Shown: positions 51,553 to 60,305 of the stretch, one piece after another
Numbering within the stretch: the stretch's first letter is position 1
How the letters are laid out: every line of letters starts with the position of its first letter
Assembly: GCA_902520195.1 (NCBI GenBank)
Contig: CABYND010000008.1
Span: 1-64,000 of the forward strand
Reading direction: 5' to 3'
From: Halieaceae bacterium
GTDB taxonomy: Bacteria > Pseudomonadota > Gammaproteobacteria > Pseudomonadales > Halieaceae
DNA: 64,000 bases
Translations under genes and position numbers: made by a program
Notes under the pieces: model-generated
Told to the model about the DNA's origin: nothing
Database searches by the model: none
The model's input: only the letters and a program-made list of their open reading frames with translations

Positions 51553-52458
51553 ATGGCAGTGACTGACACAGAGCAGCTTTCTTTTGAACACGAGGCGCTG
51601 ATCTTCTCGGCGCAGGCGATGGGAGATGGCCCCATCGTACTGTGTTTGCACGGTTTCCCAGACAATGGCGGGTCTTTTCGGCACCAGTTGCCGGCGCTTG
51701 CTGAGGCAGGGTACCGCGCGATCTCGCTGACGCTGCGGGGGTATGAGCCGGGTGCTATTCCGGCCGATGGTGACTACACCATGGAGACGATCGCGACCGA
51801 TATTCTGGCGGTCATAGAGAGCCTCGATACCGGCCCGGTGCATCTGATTGGTCACGATTGGGGTGCCGCTGTAGCCTACGTCGCTACCTCAGCCGCACCG
51901 GAGCGGTTTAAGAGTCTGACGGTGATGGCGGTGCCTCATGCGGGCCGCTTTGCCCGTGAAGGCCTGCGGATCCCCAAGCAGCTGCGGCTGTCTTGGTACA
52001 TGGGCTTTTTCAATATTCCTTGGCTCTCAGACTGGGTGGTGCAGCGTCAGGACTATGCGTTTATTCGCAAGCTCTGGAGGGATTGGAGCCCCGGTTGGCA
52101 ACCGGAACCCGGCGTGCTGGATAGCGTGATACAGACCTTGTCGCAACCGGGTGTGCGCTCGGCTGCTCTGGGCTATTACCGCGCGGCGCTGTCGATCAAA
52201 GCGCTACTGGTGAGTGCCGAGGAGGCCCACTACCCGGTACCCGTGCCCACACTCGCTTTGTCGGGAGAGCGCGATGGCTGCATTGCAAGCGAGGTCTTCG
52301 AGCAGTTGATGGTGGCGCAGGATTTTCCGAAAGGGCTGACGTTCAGTCGGATCGCTGAGGCTGGGCACTTTCTGCATCAGGAGCAGCCGGAGCAAGTGAA
52401 TCGCGAAATTCTGGATTGGTTAAAACTGAATGATGATCGCTTTGCGACCAAACAATAA
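51553..52458 (+). CDS. Alpha/beta hydrolase, epoxide hydrolase-like
   Basis: 301 residues. Oxyanion loop CLHGFPDNGG (32-40), nucleophile D102 in GHDWGA (the epoxide hydrolase/haloalkane dehalogenase type), and catalytic histidine in AEAGHFLHQEQP. First of four plus-strand genes (hydrolase, dehydrogenase, metallo-hydrolase, PhyH dioxygenase) that may be a catabolic group, although gaps of 40-90 bases leave operon structure uncertain. Confidence 0.87.
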   Translation: MAVTDTEQLSFEHEALIFSAQAMGDGPIVLCLHGFPDNGGSFRHQLPALAEAGYRAISLTLRGYEPGAIPADGDYTMETIATDILAVIESLDTGPVHLIGHDWGAAVAYVATSAAPERFKSLTVMAVPHAGRFAREGLRIPKQLRLSWYMGFFNIPWLSDWVVQRQDYAFIRKLWRDWSPGWQPEPGVLDSVIQTLSQPGVRSAALGYYRAALSIKALLVSAEEAHYPVPVPTLALSGERDGCIASEVFEQLMVAQDFPKGLTFSRIAEAGHFLHQEQPEQVNREILDWLKLNDDRFATKQ

Positions 52459-52500
52459 GCGCCATGAAGTCGGTGACATTGAAGATGAGGTTGAAATCAC

Positions 52501-53400
52501 ATGCATTACGGATTTATTGGGCTCGGTAATCTGGGTAGCAAGCTGGCGACCCGGTTAGCGGAAAACGGGTTCACCGTGACGGGCTTCGACCTGAACATGC
52601 GCGTCTCAGACAGCCTCGAGCACGCAGGGGTCACATTTGCTGCGAGCCTTGAAGAACTCGCTGGTTCCGTTGATCACGTCATTACCTGTTTACCATCGCC
52701 CGACGCGTCATCGGCAGTGCTGGATCAAATCTTGGGTGCCATGCGGCCTGATGCGAATGTCATTGAGATGTCGACCATTGGTCGCGACGACGCAATACGA
52801 TTCGCCAGCTTGGCAGAAGGCGCGGGAGTTGGTTTTCTGGAGCTGCCGGTCACCGGCGGCGTGCATCTTGCGGCAGTAGGCGAGCTGACCTTGCTGGCCG
52901 GCGGTCCAGCGTCATTGATGACACTTCACGAGCCCGCACTGAATGTGATGGGGAGTGAGGTGATTCACATGGGGCCCGTTGGGTCAGCTTCATTGATCAA
53001 AGTCATTACCAATATGTTGGCGCTGGTGCATTTGCAAGTCTGCGGCGAGGCGCTGATGCTGGCATCGCGGGGCGGGCTGGATTTGGCGACGAGCTGGAGA
53101 GCCATTGCGGCGTCTTCAGGGAATTCTTTTGTGCATGAAACGGAGGGGCAGCTCATTCTCAATGGTAGCTACGACATTGGCTTTACCATTGATTTGGCGC
53201 TCAAAGACCTCGGTTTTGCGAAGCAATTCGCAGAAGAGCTGGGCGTGCCCCTCGAGCTGGCCTCCGCAACGTTTACGCGCTTTCAGGAGGCACGGGCCGC
53301 GTATGGCGGGGAGAGCCAATCACCCAAGATTGTTAAATTACTCGAAGATGCGCTCGACGCGCCGCTGCGTGCTCCGGGCTTCCCGGCGGCCTTGAGCTAA
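52501..53400 (+). CDS. Beta-hydroxyacid dehydrogenase family (3-hydroxyisobutyrate dehydrogenase-like)
   Basis: 299 residues. NAD(P) site FIGLGNLGSKLATRL (GxGxxG 7-12), substrate block ELPVTGGVHLAAVGELTLLAGG, and catalytic lysine K167 in SASLIKVITNML. Relatives oxidise 3-hydroxyisobutyrate, tartronate semialdehyde or similar acids; the exact substrate is not clear. 42 bases downstream of the alpha/beta hydrolase. Confidence 0.88.
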   Translation: MHYGFIGLGNLGSKLATRLAENGFTVTGFDLNMRVSDSLEHAGVTFAASLEELAGSVDHVITCLPSPDASSAVLDQILGAMRPDANVIEMSTIGRDDAIRFASLAEGAGVGFLELPVTGGVHLAAVGELTLLAGGPASLMTLHEPALNVMGSEVIHMGPVGSASLIKVITNMLALVHLQVCGEALMLASRGGLDLATSWRAIAASSGNSFVHETEGQLILNGSYDIGFTIDLALKDLGFAKQFAEELGVPLELASATFTRFQEARAAYGGESQSPKIVKLLEDALDAPLRAPGFPAALS

Positions 53401-53491
53401 ACATGAGATTAGGGAGTGGGGATGCCCGTGGTAGCACTGCGCATGCGATAGGATCTATGTGGAGTCGCCCATCAACCAGAGGAGTAGATTA

Positions 53492-54451
53492 GTGAATTCT
53501 CGATTTATCAGGGTAGTTGTCTTGAGCCTGTGCACTACGTTTTCGGCGTTGGCTCAAACCGCGCCGTATCAGATCACGGTGTTGGCAACCAATATTTCTG
53601 ATTATGGTGGTTTGGGTGAGTGGAGCTTTGCCGCGCTTTTTGCGGGCGAGCAGGACGCAGTACTCTTCGATACCGGCTTCAAAGAAGACACTGTGCTCCA
53701 TAACGTGCTGCATCTGGGCGTCGATCTCTCAGGTGTCGAGAAGGTCGTGCTCAGTCACTTTCACAGCGACCACACCGGGGGCTTGCTGATTCTCCGCGAG
53801 CATTTTCGCCCCGCGAATGAAGGCGCCCTGAGTGAGGTGTATGTGGCCGCAGGGTTTTTTGAGCAGCGCGCGACCGCGACGGGCGTCGAGGTGGGTCCAG
53901 GTGATTTCGCCAGTGCGCAAGATTTCAAAGTTGCAGCGGAAGCCCTCGGGATCAACTTCACTGTCGTCACCGAGCCCACCGAAATAGCTCCCAAACTTTG
54001 GCTGACGGGTCCCGTACCGCGGGTAGAGGAGCACTACAACGGCCCCGCGGGGCTGTATATCAACCGAGATGGTGCATCGATACCTGACATCATTATGGAT
54101 GATCAGTCGCTGGGTTATCTCACCGATAAAGGCTGGCTTATGACCTCCGGTTGCGGTCACTCAGGTTTGATCAATACCGGCAAGGTGTTGCAGTCGATAA
54201 AAGATGAACCGATTTATTCCATCGTCGGCGGGTTCCATCTTTGGCGGGCTAACAGCGAGACACTGAACCGCACGGCAAACTGGCTCGAGGAGCAGGGTTT
54301 GGGGCTGATGATGGGTGGTCATTGCACTGGCATTGCCGCGGCTGAAACCATTGCCAGTCAGCTGCAGCTGCCGAGATCTCACATCTCTCATGCCGCCATC
54401 GGTTCAGTGATTACACCAGAGCTGACCATCATCCGCAGTTCAGTCGAATAG
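53492..54451 (+). CDS. Secreted MBL-fold metallo-hydrolase
   Basis: 319 residues with a signal peptide (FIRVVVLSLCTTFSALAQ). Zinc motif HFHSDHTGG (H89, H91, D93, H94), GCGHSG and GGFHLW later in the protein match the family that includes dihydropterin synthase-like MBL proteins. Start is GTG 53492 with AGAGGAG seven bases upstream; an in-frame GTG at 53459 would precede that site and the signal peptide. Substrate unknown. Confidence 0.85.
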   Translation: MNSRFIRVVVLSLCTTFSALAQTAPYQITVLATNISDYGGLGEWSFAALFAGEQDAVLFDTGFKEDTVLHNVLHLGVDLSGVEKVVLSHFHSDHTGGLLILREHFRPANEGALSEVYVAAGFFEQRATATGVEVGPGDFASAQDFKVAAEALGINFTVVTEPTEIAPKLWLTGPVPRVEEHYNGPAGLYINRDGASIPDIIMDDQSLGYLTDKGWLMTSGCGHSGLINTGKVLQSIKDEPIYSIVGGFHLWRANSETLNRTANWLEEQGLGLMMGGHCTGIAAAETIASQLQLPRSHISHAAIGSVITPELTIIRSSVE

Positions 54452-54534
54452 GCGGGGTCGTTACCTTTCTATGACGCAATCAGCGACGGCGATCTGGTAT
54501 GGTCTGCCATCACAGCAGTTTTGGGGGTGTTTCC

Positions 54535-55704
54535 ATGATTGATATCAGTGAGTCCATAGAAGCCTGTGCCAATCATTACGGCGAGCAGGCGGAAGCTATG
54601 CGCAGTTATTTACAAGAAGGCCAGGCGGCTGCGCTCGCGCTACCGAACAGAGGGCCGCTGAGATTCACCGAGTCCGGTGCGCTGGCAGAAGAGATTCGCG
54701 CCGCGTATTCCAAGTACGGTTTTTATGTTTTTGAGACTGTGCTGAGCGCCGAAGAGCTCGAAGACATCAAAGCAGATCTTGACACCATGCGCGCGCAGTT
54801 TCCCACCGGTCCGGAGAGTCAGGTGAACGCCGCCGGTGATCCGGCATTGGGTGCTGACGCCAAAGCGCTGACGCTGGTGTGGTCAAAACCATTAGGTGAC
54901 CCGCTGGGTGGTACTAAACTCGCCAATGGCCGCCATCAGGTGAAAATGTTCGAGCCTGAAGCGGACGTCGAGGCGCCACTTGCTGCGCCATTTATTCTTC
55001 TTGGTTCTCTTCAGTTCTCGGATGCCTGTTTGAGGACCTACGCGCACCCCGAATTACTCAAGGTGACAGAGTCCATCAATGGCCCGGACTTTGCGCCGTT
55101 CAATGAGGCGCTGTTCATCAAAGAGCCGGGTATTGGTGCCGCGGTCTCCTGGCATCAGGATGGAGTGACCCACTGGGATAGTCCTGACTTTGACGAGGAT
55201 ATCCACGGCTTTAATTTCATGGCTCAGGTGTATGGCAGCACCGCCGTGAATGGTGTCTGGGTGCTCCCGGGTACCCATAAGCAGGGCAAGCTCGATATCA
55301 AGGCGCTGGTCGCCGAGTCTGGCAGTGAACGGCTCGAAGGTGCGGTACCGATTGTCTGTAACCCCGGTGACGTGGTGATGTGTAATCGGCAGCTCCTGCA
55401 CGGCTCATTTCCCAACTGCGGGTTTGAGCCACGCATTACCGTGAATTTTGGCTTCCACAAGCGTTCATCGGTATTGGGCGTGATGGGCGGTGGTATCCAC
55501 AGTGATGCTCAAGTGTTTGACGAGGAGATTGTGGCTCGCCGCTCACGGGCGATCGGCTATGCCATTGATGCTCGCAAGCAGCGATTCCCCGACGAGACCC
55601 CTTACCACTATCAGCCGCTCTCGGCCGCCGCCAACGATTACCGGTGGGATGAGTTTGCGCGGGCTGACCTTAAGGACTATAACCTTGACGACCTCAGCAT
55701 CTGA
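54535..55704 (+). CDS. Phytanoyl-CoA dioxygenase (PhyH) family protein
   Basis: Non-haem Fe(II)/2OG oxygenase, 389 residues. Iron ligands H207 and D209 in WHQDGVTHW and H289 in LLHGS; 2-oxoglutarate arginine R300 in EPRITVNF. The beta-helix core spans about 55-340. ATG 54535 chosen because an upstream in-frame start (54499) adds an unrelated leader and GGGGTG lies just before. Hydroxylation of a fatty acyl or small secondary metabolite is typical of the family. Confidence 0.86.
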   Translation: MIDISESIEACANHYGEQAEAMRSYLQEGQAAALALPNRGPLRFTESGALAEEIRAAYSKYGFYVFETVLSAEELEDIKADLDTMRAQFPTGPESQVNAAGDPALGADAKALTLVWSKPLGDPLGGTKLANGRHQVKMFEPEADVEAPLAAPFILLGSLQFSDACLRTYAHPELLKVTESINGPDFAPFNEALFIKEPGIGAAVSWHQDGVTHWDSPDFDEDIHGFNFMAQVYGSTAVNGVWVLPGTHKQGKLDIKALVAESGSERLEGAVPIVCNPGDVVMCNRQLLHGSFPNCGFEPRITVNFGFHKRSSVLGVMGGGIHSDAQVFDEEIVARRSRAIGYAIDARKQRFPDETPYHYQPLSAAANDYRWDEFARADLKDYNLDDLSI

Positions 55705-55755
55705 CTTGCTGGACGTATGCTGCCGAACCGCAGCCGTTAGTGATTCAAGTAGTTG

Positions 55756-56645
55756 TTAGCGATTTAACAGTTCGGCCATGATGGCGTTGAACCGAGCGGG
55801 GTCTTCCTGCATTAGGAAGTGGCCGACACCGGACACCAGTGTTGCCTCAAAAGAAGCGGTTAGGGCCTGCCCTGCGCGGGTGTTGGTGGGGCGATAGTCT
55901 GAGTTGATCAGACGAATGGGCACGTCGATGTCCGCCAATGTCTGTTCGACATCTTCGTTATACCAGCGGGCGATACCCTCGAGCGAGCCGATGCCCGCTG
56001 CGGGCGGCGCAGCACTCATATCGCGGGCAATTTGGTCAATCAGCGCGGGGTCTGATGTGGGCAAGAAAAACTGCTGCGCACCATTCCGTCTACCGTGCCT
56101 GGAAAATCAGCTTCCATGGCGGCGAGCATCGCCGCAAGTTGCGCATCGGCGTAACGCAGCGACACATCGCTCAGGGTATCGGCACCGATGATCATTTTGA
56201 CGCGCCCTTTGAGTAGCTTCGCGGCCTCGAGTGCTACCTGCCCACCCATCGAATGACCAACCAGAATGATGTCCTCAAGTTGCAGTGCGTGGGCCACCAC
56301 GGCGACATCGGCACCAAAATTGGCCATCGACCATTCTTCGCGATTTGTCCCCGAGTCGCCGTGCCCGGCGAGGTCGATGGCAACCACATGATGCGTGGCG
56401 GCAAAGAAGGGCAATTGCGCTGACCAGTAGCTGCGATCGCAGTTCCAGCCATGGATAAAAACAAGTGCCGGTGACCCCCTGCCGCCAGACTCGTAATGGA
56501 TTTGGACGCCGTCTTTAGCCTGTGTCACACCGTGCATCAGGCGCTCTTCGGCCTGCGCGGCTGCGCCTATCAGCAGGCTCACGATGAGCAAAGATCGGGC
56601 CAGTCTGTGAGCGACGTTGGCGTCTAAAAGAGATGTCGCTTGCAT
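55756..56645 (-). pseudogene. Alpha/beta hydrolase split by a frameshift
   Basis: Two minus-strand frames together make one complete exported hydrolase: signal peptide (ARSLLIVSLLIGAAAQAEE), FIHGWNCDRSYW, nucleophile GHSMGGQ in the first part, and catalytic histidine GVGHFLMQEDP in the second. They meet at 56064-56080 in a run of five T (minus strand); one extra T would restore a continuous frame reading VRSSFFLPTSDP. Either a real single-base loss, or a sequencing error in a homopolymer. The start is uncertain (ATG 56645 or 56684). Confidence 0.82.
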
Positions 56646-56837
56646 CGGGTGCTGCTGCCTCGCGGTTCTGAGTCTCGTGCTCATGTCGCAAGCATTATGC
56701 CTCACATCCAAATGGCGGCATGTGTGGATTGCGTGTCACCCACCGGCTAATTAAGGGTGCGACGCCATAGCCGCTGAACGGCTCTTTCCCCCGGACTTTG
56801 CCGTAGACTGTGTCTGTCTCAACATTGACTGCGCACT

Positions 56838-58316
56838 ATGAACCACGTGCTGAATAGCGACAGGCCCGACAAGGTTGCCTTGGTCGAAGGTGACAATACC
56901 TTCACCTACGCACACATTGAGAGCCGCATTGAGCAGTTTGCCAGTGGAGTCCTCGCTGGTCGCAGAGATCTTGAGGAGGCGCGCGTTGCCTTTCTTATTC
57001 CGGCCGGCGTCGATTATGTGACGGCACTTCATGGTGTATGGCGTGCAGGCGGTATTGCGATCCCCCTCAATGTGGCTGCGGCAGAATCGGAGTGGGAGCA
57101 CTGCCTGACCAGTGCGGGGGTGACGCAGGTCATCGCTGATGCGCAGACCCTAGGCAGTATCGAAGGCTTATGCGGTCGCTTGTCTATTCCGATCGGCACG
57201 GTCAGTGACAGCCTGGCGGACAGTGTGTCGCCCTTGCCGGTGCTCTCGCCAACGCGACGGGCGATGATCGTCTTTACCAGCGGGACTACCAGCAAGCCCA
57301 AGGGAGCGGTGACGACCCACGGCAACATCGCGGCACAGATCGAGACGCTGATCACTGCCTGGGAATGGCGGGAGGACGATGTCATACCGCTATTTCTGCC
57401 TTTGCATCATGTGCATGGGATCATCAATGTACTCAGCTGCGCGCTGTGGGCAGGGGCCACGGTGCACGCCATGCCCAAACTCGATCTCCCTGCACTCTGC
57501 GCACAAGTTGCCGCGGACACCTTCAGCGTGTTCATGGCAGTCCCCACCATCTACGTGAAGCTCATCGATCATCTCGAGACGCTCGAAGAAGGTGAAATGG
57601 AGAGGATCTGCGAGGGGTTTGCCAATATGCGCCTCAACGTGTCGGGTTCGGCTGCCTGCCCGGTAGAAGTGTTTGAGGAGTGGCGGGATCTCACCGGGCA
57701 GATGTTGCTGGAGCGCTACGGCATGACGGAGATCGGTATGGCGCTCTCGAATCCCTATCGTGGTGAGCGGCGCCCCGGCTATGTGGGGCAGGTGTTACCC
57801 GATGTGGCGGTGCGGCTGGTAGACGAGGAAGGTGGCATCGTTACCGAAGAGGGTACGCCGGGGGAGATTCGCATCCAAAGTCCGACCGTTTTTTTGGAGT
57901 ACTGGGGTAATGCGGAGGCCACAGAGGCCAGCTTCGCCGAGGGGTGGTTTTGCACCGGTGACATTGCGGTGATCGAAGACGGCTCCTACCGGATTATGGG
58001 TCGTTCGTCGGTCGATATCATCAAGTCGGGGGGCTACAAACTGTCGGCCCTCGAAATTGAAAACAAACTGCTCGCGCATCCGCAGATCGCCGAAGTGGCG
58101 GTTGTGGGGATCGCGGACCGCACTTGGGGAGAGGCCGTCGCCGCGGTGGTGGCCCTTAAGGGTGACGGTGACATGACCTTAAAGGACCTGAGAGGTTGGT
58201 GCGATGGCAAACTGTCATCATACAAAGTGCCCAAACAACTCCGTGTCGTGGGCGCACTGCCGCGAAATGCGATGGGCAAGGTGGTCAAGCCCTCCCTCAA
58301 GCCATTATTTGAATGA
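56838..58316 (+). CDS. AMP-forming acyl-CoA synthetase, MatB/ACSF3-like
   Basis: 492-residue adenylating enzyme. P-loop TSGTTSKPKG (147-156), RYGMTEIGMALSNPY (A5 motif, with the EIGMALS form found in malonyl-CoA synthetases), GEIRIQSPTVFLEYW, FCTGDIA, RSSVDIIKSGGYKLSALEIE hinge, and catalytic K481 in PRNAMGK. Best match in character is malonyl/methylmalonyl-CoA synthetase, but related medium-chain enzymes cannot be ruled out. Its last 330 bases and 68 bases beyond are duplicated at 59859-60254. Confidence 0.85.
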   Translation: MNHVLNSDRPDKVALVEGDNTFTYAHIESRIEQFASGVLAGRRDLEEARVAFLIPAGVDYVTALHGVWRAGGIAIPLNVAAAESEWEHCLTSAGVTQVIADAQTLGSIEGLCGRLSIPIGTVSDSLADSVSPLPVLSPTRRAMIVFTSGTTSKPKGAVTTHGNIAAQIETLITAWEWREDDVIPLFLPLHHVHGIINVLSCALWAGATVHAMPKLDLPALCAQVAADTFSVFMAVPTIYVKLIDHLETLEEGEMERICEGFANMRLNVSGSAACPVEVFEEWRDLTGQMLLERYGMTEIGMALSNPYRGERRPGYVGQVLPDVAVRLVDEEGGIVTEEGTPGEIRIQSPTVFLEYWGNAEATEASFAEGWFCTGDIAVIEDGSYRIMGRSSVDIIKSGGYKLSALEIENKLLAHPQIAEVAVVGIADRTWGEAVAAVVALKGDGDMTLKDLRGWCDGKLSSYKVPKQLRVVGALPRNAMGKVVKPSLKPLFE

Positions 58317-58384
58317 CCTAACTTGAGTGACCCAGCTGCAATATGGGATAACGTTTCCAAGGCGTGAGTCCCGGGGCAAAGAGG
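57987..58384 (+). repeat. Direct repeat copy 1 (partner 59859-60254)
   Basis: 398 bases from inside the acyl-CoA synthetase gene to 68 bases after its stop. The partner copy, in the same orientation 1.87 kb downstream, is about 92% identical by hand alignment. The O-antigen ligase gene lies between. Confidence 0.92.
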
Positions 58385-58549
58385 TATCCGCTACTGACAT
58401 GTTCCGCGGGGCACGTATTCGCGTGCATCTGGGCGCCTGAGAGCACGAATTTAGCTTGGCGGTTGTTCAGCGGCGCTCAGCAAACATGAAGGCAAGACCA
58501 CCGCAACGAAGCAGTTTCTTATCAAAATATCATAGAACGGTTAAGCATC

Positions 58550-59851
58550 TTGTCCCAAAAAGTTGTAACAGAAAAATGGTTGGTCCGAGTCGGTTTGTGC
58601 GCACTGACTCTACTACCCGTCGCACATCTGACCTCACTGGGCGTGATGGAGATAGCTGGGTTTGTTCTGCTGGTCGTTTGTGCCGGTCTTTTTGTCAACG
58701 AGGCCATCAATGACGGACTAATCGCTCTGAATCGGCTGCGATCTGCGTCAGCTCTGCCCATTCTGGGGTATACCGCAGTGACTTTAATCAGCATCACGCT
58801 GATGTTGGAGCATGCTGCTGATCAGCTCTCGGCGCTGCGTGAATTAAAATGGGTGCTTTACTTTTTCGCGTTTGCCTATTTCTTTGAGCGCTACTTTAAT
58901 ACTGCGTGGGGCCGATACCTGCCCGTCTTCGCCGCTGTGATCACAGTAGTGGGTGCCTTCAGCATTGGCCAGTTCCTTTTCGGGATTGAATATCCTCGTC
59001 CGGAGTCGGTGTTAGAGCGTTGGGGTGATTACTTCCGTGTCACGGGGTTTTTCAACGTACCGCAGAGTTTCGCGGGAAATTTGGGGATGGCGGTCTTTTT
59101 TATGCTGGGCATGACACTGGGTCAGCACCGAGAAGCCGTATCTGTATCAATGGGTTTGCCTTGGAAATACCTTGTGACTTTGGCGCTCGGTGCAAGCGGT
59201 TTGGTCTTAAGTCTTACCCGCGCGGCCTGGGTCGCAAGTGCTGTTGTTGGGGTATTGGCGTTGGGCCGGGTCAGAAAGACGTGGGGGCTTTTATTACTCC
59301 TTTGCCTGATGGGCCTCGCAGTCTTGGGAAATGGTTCGCAGACTGTATTCGGCGACCGATTTTCGGGAGAGATTGATCGTAACCAACAGAGCATCGCCCA
59401 TCGCGAAGCGCTTTGGGAGGCCAATTGGGAAATCGTGAAAGTGCACCCATGGCTCGGAGTCGGGCCATGGCAAAACGTGAAACAGTTGCCGGTCTACTCC
59501 GGGCAAGATCAGTCAATAACATCGTCATACATAGGGCATGCTCACAACAATGTGCTGCAAATACTGGCGAGTCAGGGTGCTTTCGCCGCGGTGTTTTATC
59601 TCTGGTTTTGCGCCTTCTTCTTGTGGGCTGCGTACTCTGTGTCTGAAAGGGAGAACGTCGACTGTTTGGTGCGAGGTCTAGCATTGGGCAGCCTCTATTC
59701 TCAGCTTTACTTTCATTTGCTCGGCTTGGTCGACAGCCCTTTTTTCGATCAGGAAGTGAAAAATATGATCGTATTTATTTGGGCGCTGACCTTTGCTTTA
59801 TATCAGCGACAGGCGCGTCAGCTCGCCGATCATGTTCAGACTACTGGCTAG
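58550..59851 (+). CDS. O-antigen ligase/polymerase (WaaL/Wzy_C family)
   Basis: Polytopic inner-membrane protein (433 aa, about 11-12 helices). The periplasmic loop with GVGPWQNVKQLP and GHAHNNVLQILASQGAFA is the Wzy_C signature; members join O-antigen to lipid A-core or polymerise glycans. Start is TTG 58550 (no ATG fits; no clear ribosome site). The gene is bracketed by ~400-base direct repeats of the acyl-CoA synthetase 3' end, suggesting insertion. LPS core glycosyltransferase genes follow 2 kb downstream, which fits its role. Confidence 0.85.
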   Translation: MSQKVVTEKWLVRVGLCALTLLPVAHLTSLGVMEIAGFVLLVVCAGLFVNEAINDGLIALNRLRSASALPILGYTAVTLISITLMLEHAADQLSALRELKWVLYFFAFAYFFERYFNTAWGRYLPVFAAVITVVGAFSIGQFLFGIEYPRPESVLERWGDYFRVTGFFNVPQSFAGNLGMAVFFMLGMTLGQHREAVSVSMGLPWKYLVTLALGASGLVLSLTRAAWVASAVVGVLALGRVRKTWGLLLLLCLMGLAVLGNGSQTVFGDRFSGEIDRNQQSIAHREALWEANWEIVKVHPWLGVGPWQNVKQLPVYSGQDQSITSSYIGHAHNNVLQILASQGAFAAVFYLWFCAFFLWAAYSVSERENVDCLVRGLALGSLYSQLYFHLLGLVDSPFFDQEVKNMIVFIWALTFALYQRQARQLADHVQTTG

Positions 59852-59858
59852 CTGCTTG

Positions 59859-60254
59859 TACCGGATTATGGGTCGTTCGTCTGTCGATATCATCAAGTCC
59901 GGCGGCTACAAACTGTCCGCTCTAGAAATTGAAAACACATTGTTCGCGCACCCGCAGATCGCCGAAGTGGCGGTTGTGGGTATCGCGGATCGCACCTGGG
60001 GAGAAGCCGTCGCTGCGGTGGTGGCCATGAAGGGTGACGATGACATGACCCTAGAGGACCTGAGAGGTTGGTGGCTTGCAAACTGTCATCATACAAAGTG
60101 CCCAAACAACTCCGTGTCGTGGGCGCACTGCCGCGCAACGCGATGGGCAAAGTGGTCAAGCCCTCCCTCAAGGCATTATTTGAACAACCTAACTTGAGTG
60201 ACCCAGCTGCAATATGGGATCACTTGACCAAGGCGTCAGCTCCGGGGCAAAGAG
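59859..60254 (+). pseudogene. Duplicated 3' fragment of the acyl-CoA synthetase gene
   Basis: Begins TACCGGATTATGGG and repeats the hinge, lysine motif and downstream bases of the intact gene at 57987-58384. A change in GAGGTTGGTG... (near 60068-60078) shifts the frame relative to the parent, and the original stop TGA is replaced by CAA, so no functional product is expected. It follows the ligase stop by 7 bases. Confidence 0.9.
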
Positions 60255-60305
60255 GCGGCTTTCCGTTTGGCGCTGTCATAAGCAAGTAGTGGCCCCCGGT
60301 TAGCA

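Noticed and set aside
51131-55704. A single arsenic or xenobiotic catabolic island
   Set aside because: arsC stands alone on the opposite strand and the following hydrolase, dehydrogenase, MBL and PhyH genes share no clear pathway; gaps do not prove an operon.
59793-60197. A 134-codon frame as a new AMP-binding protein
   Set aside because: It starts inside the O-antigen ligase gene and shifts frame midway; it is the duplicated 3' fragment of the acyl-CoA synthetase gene.
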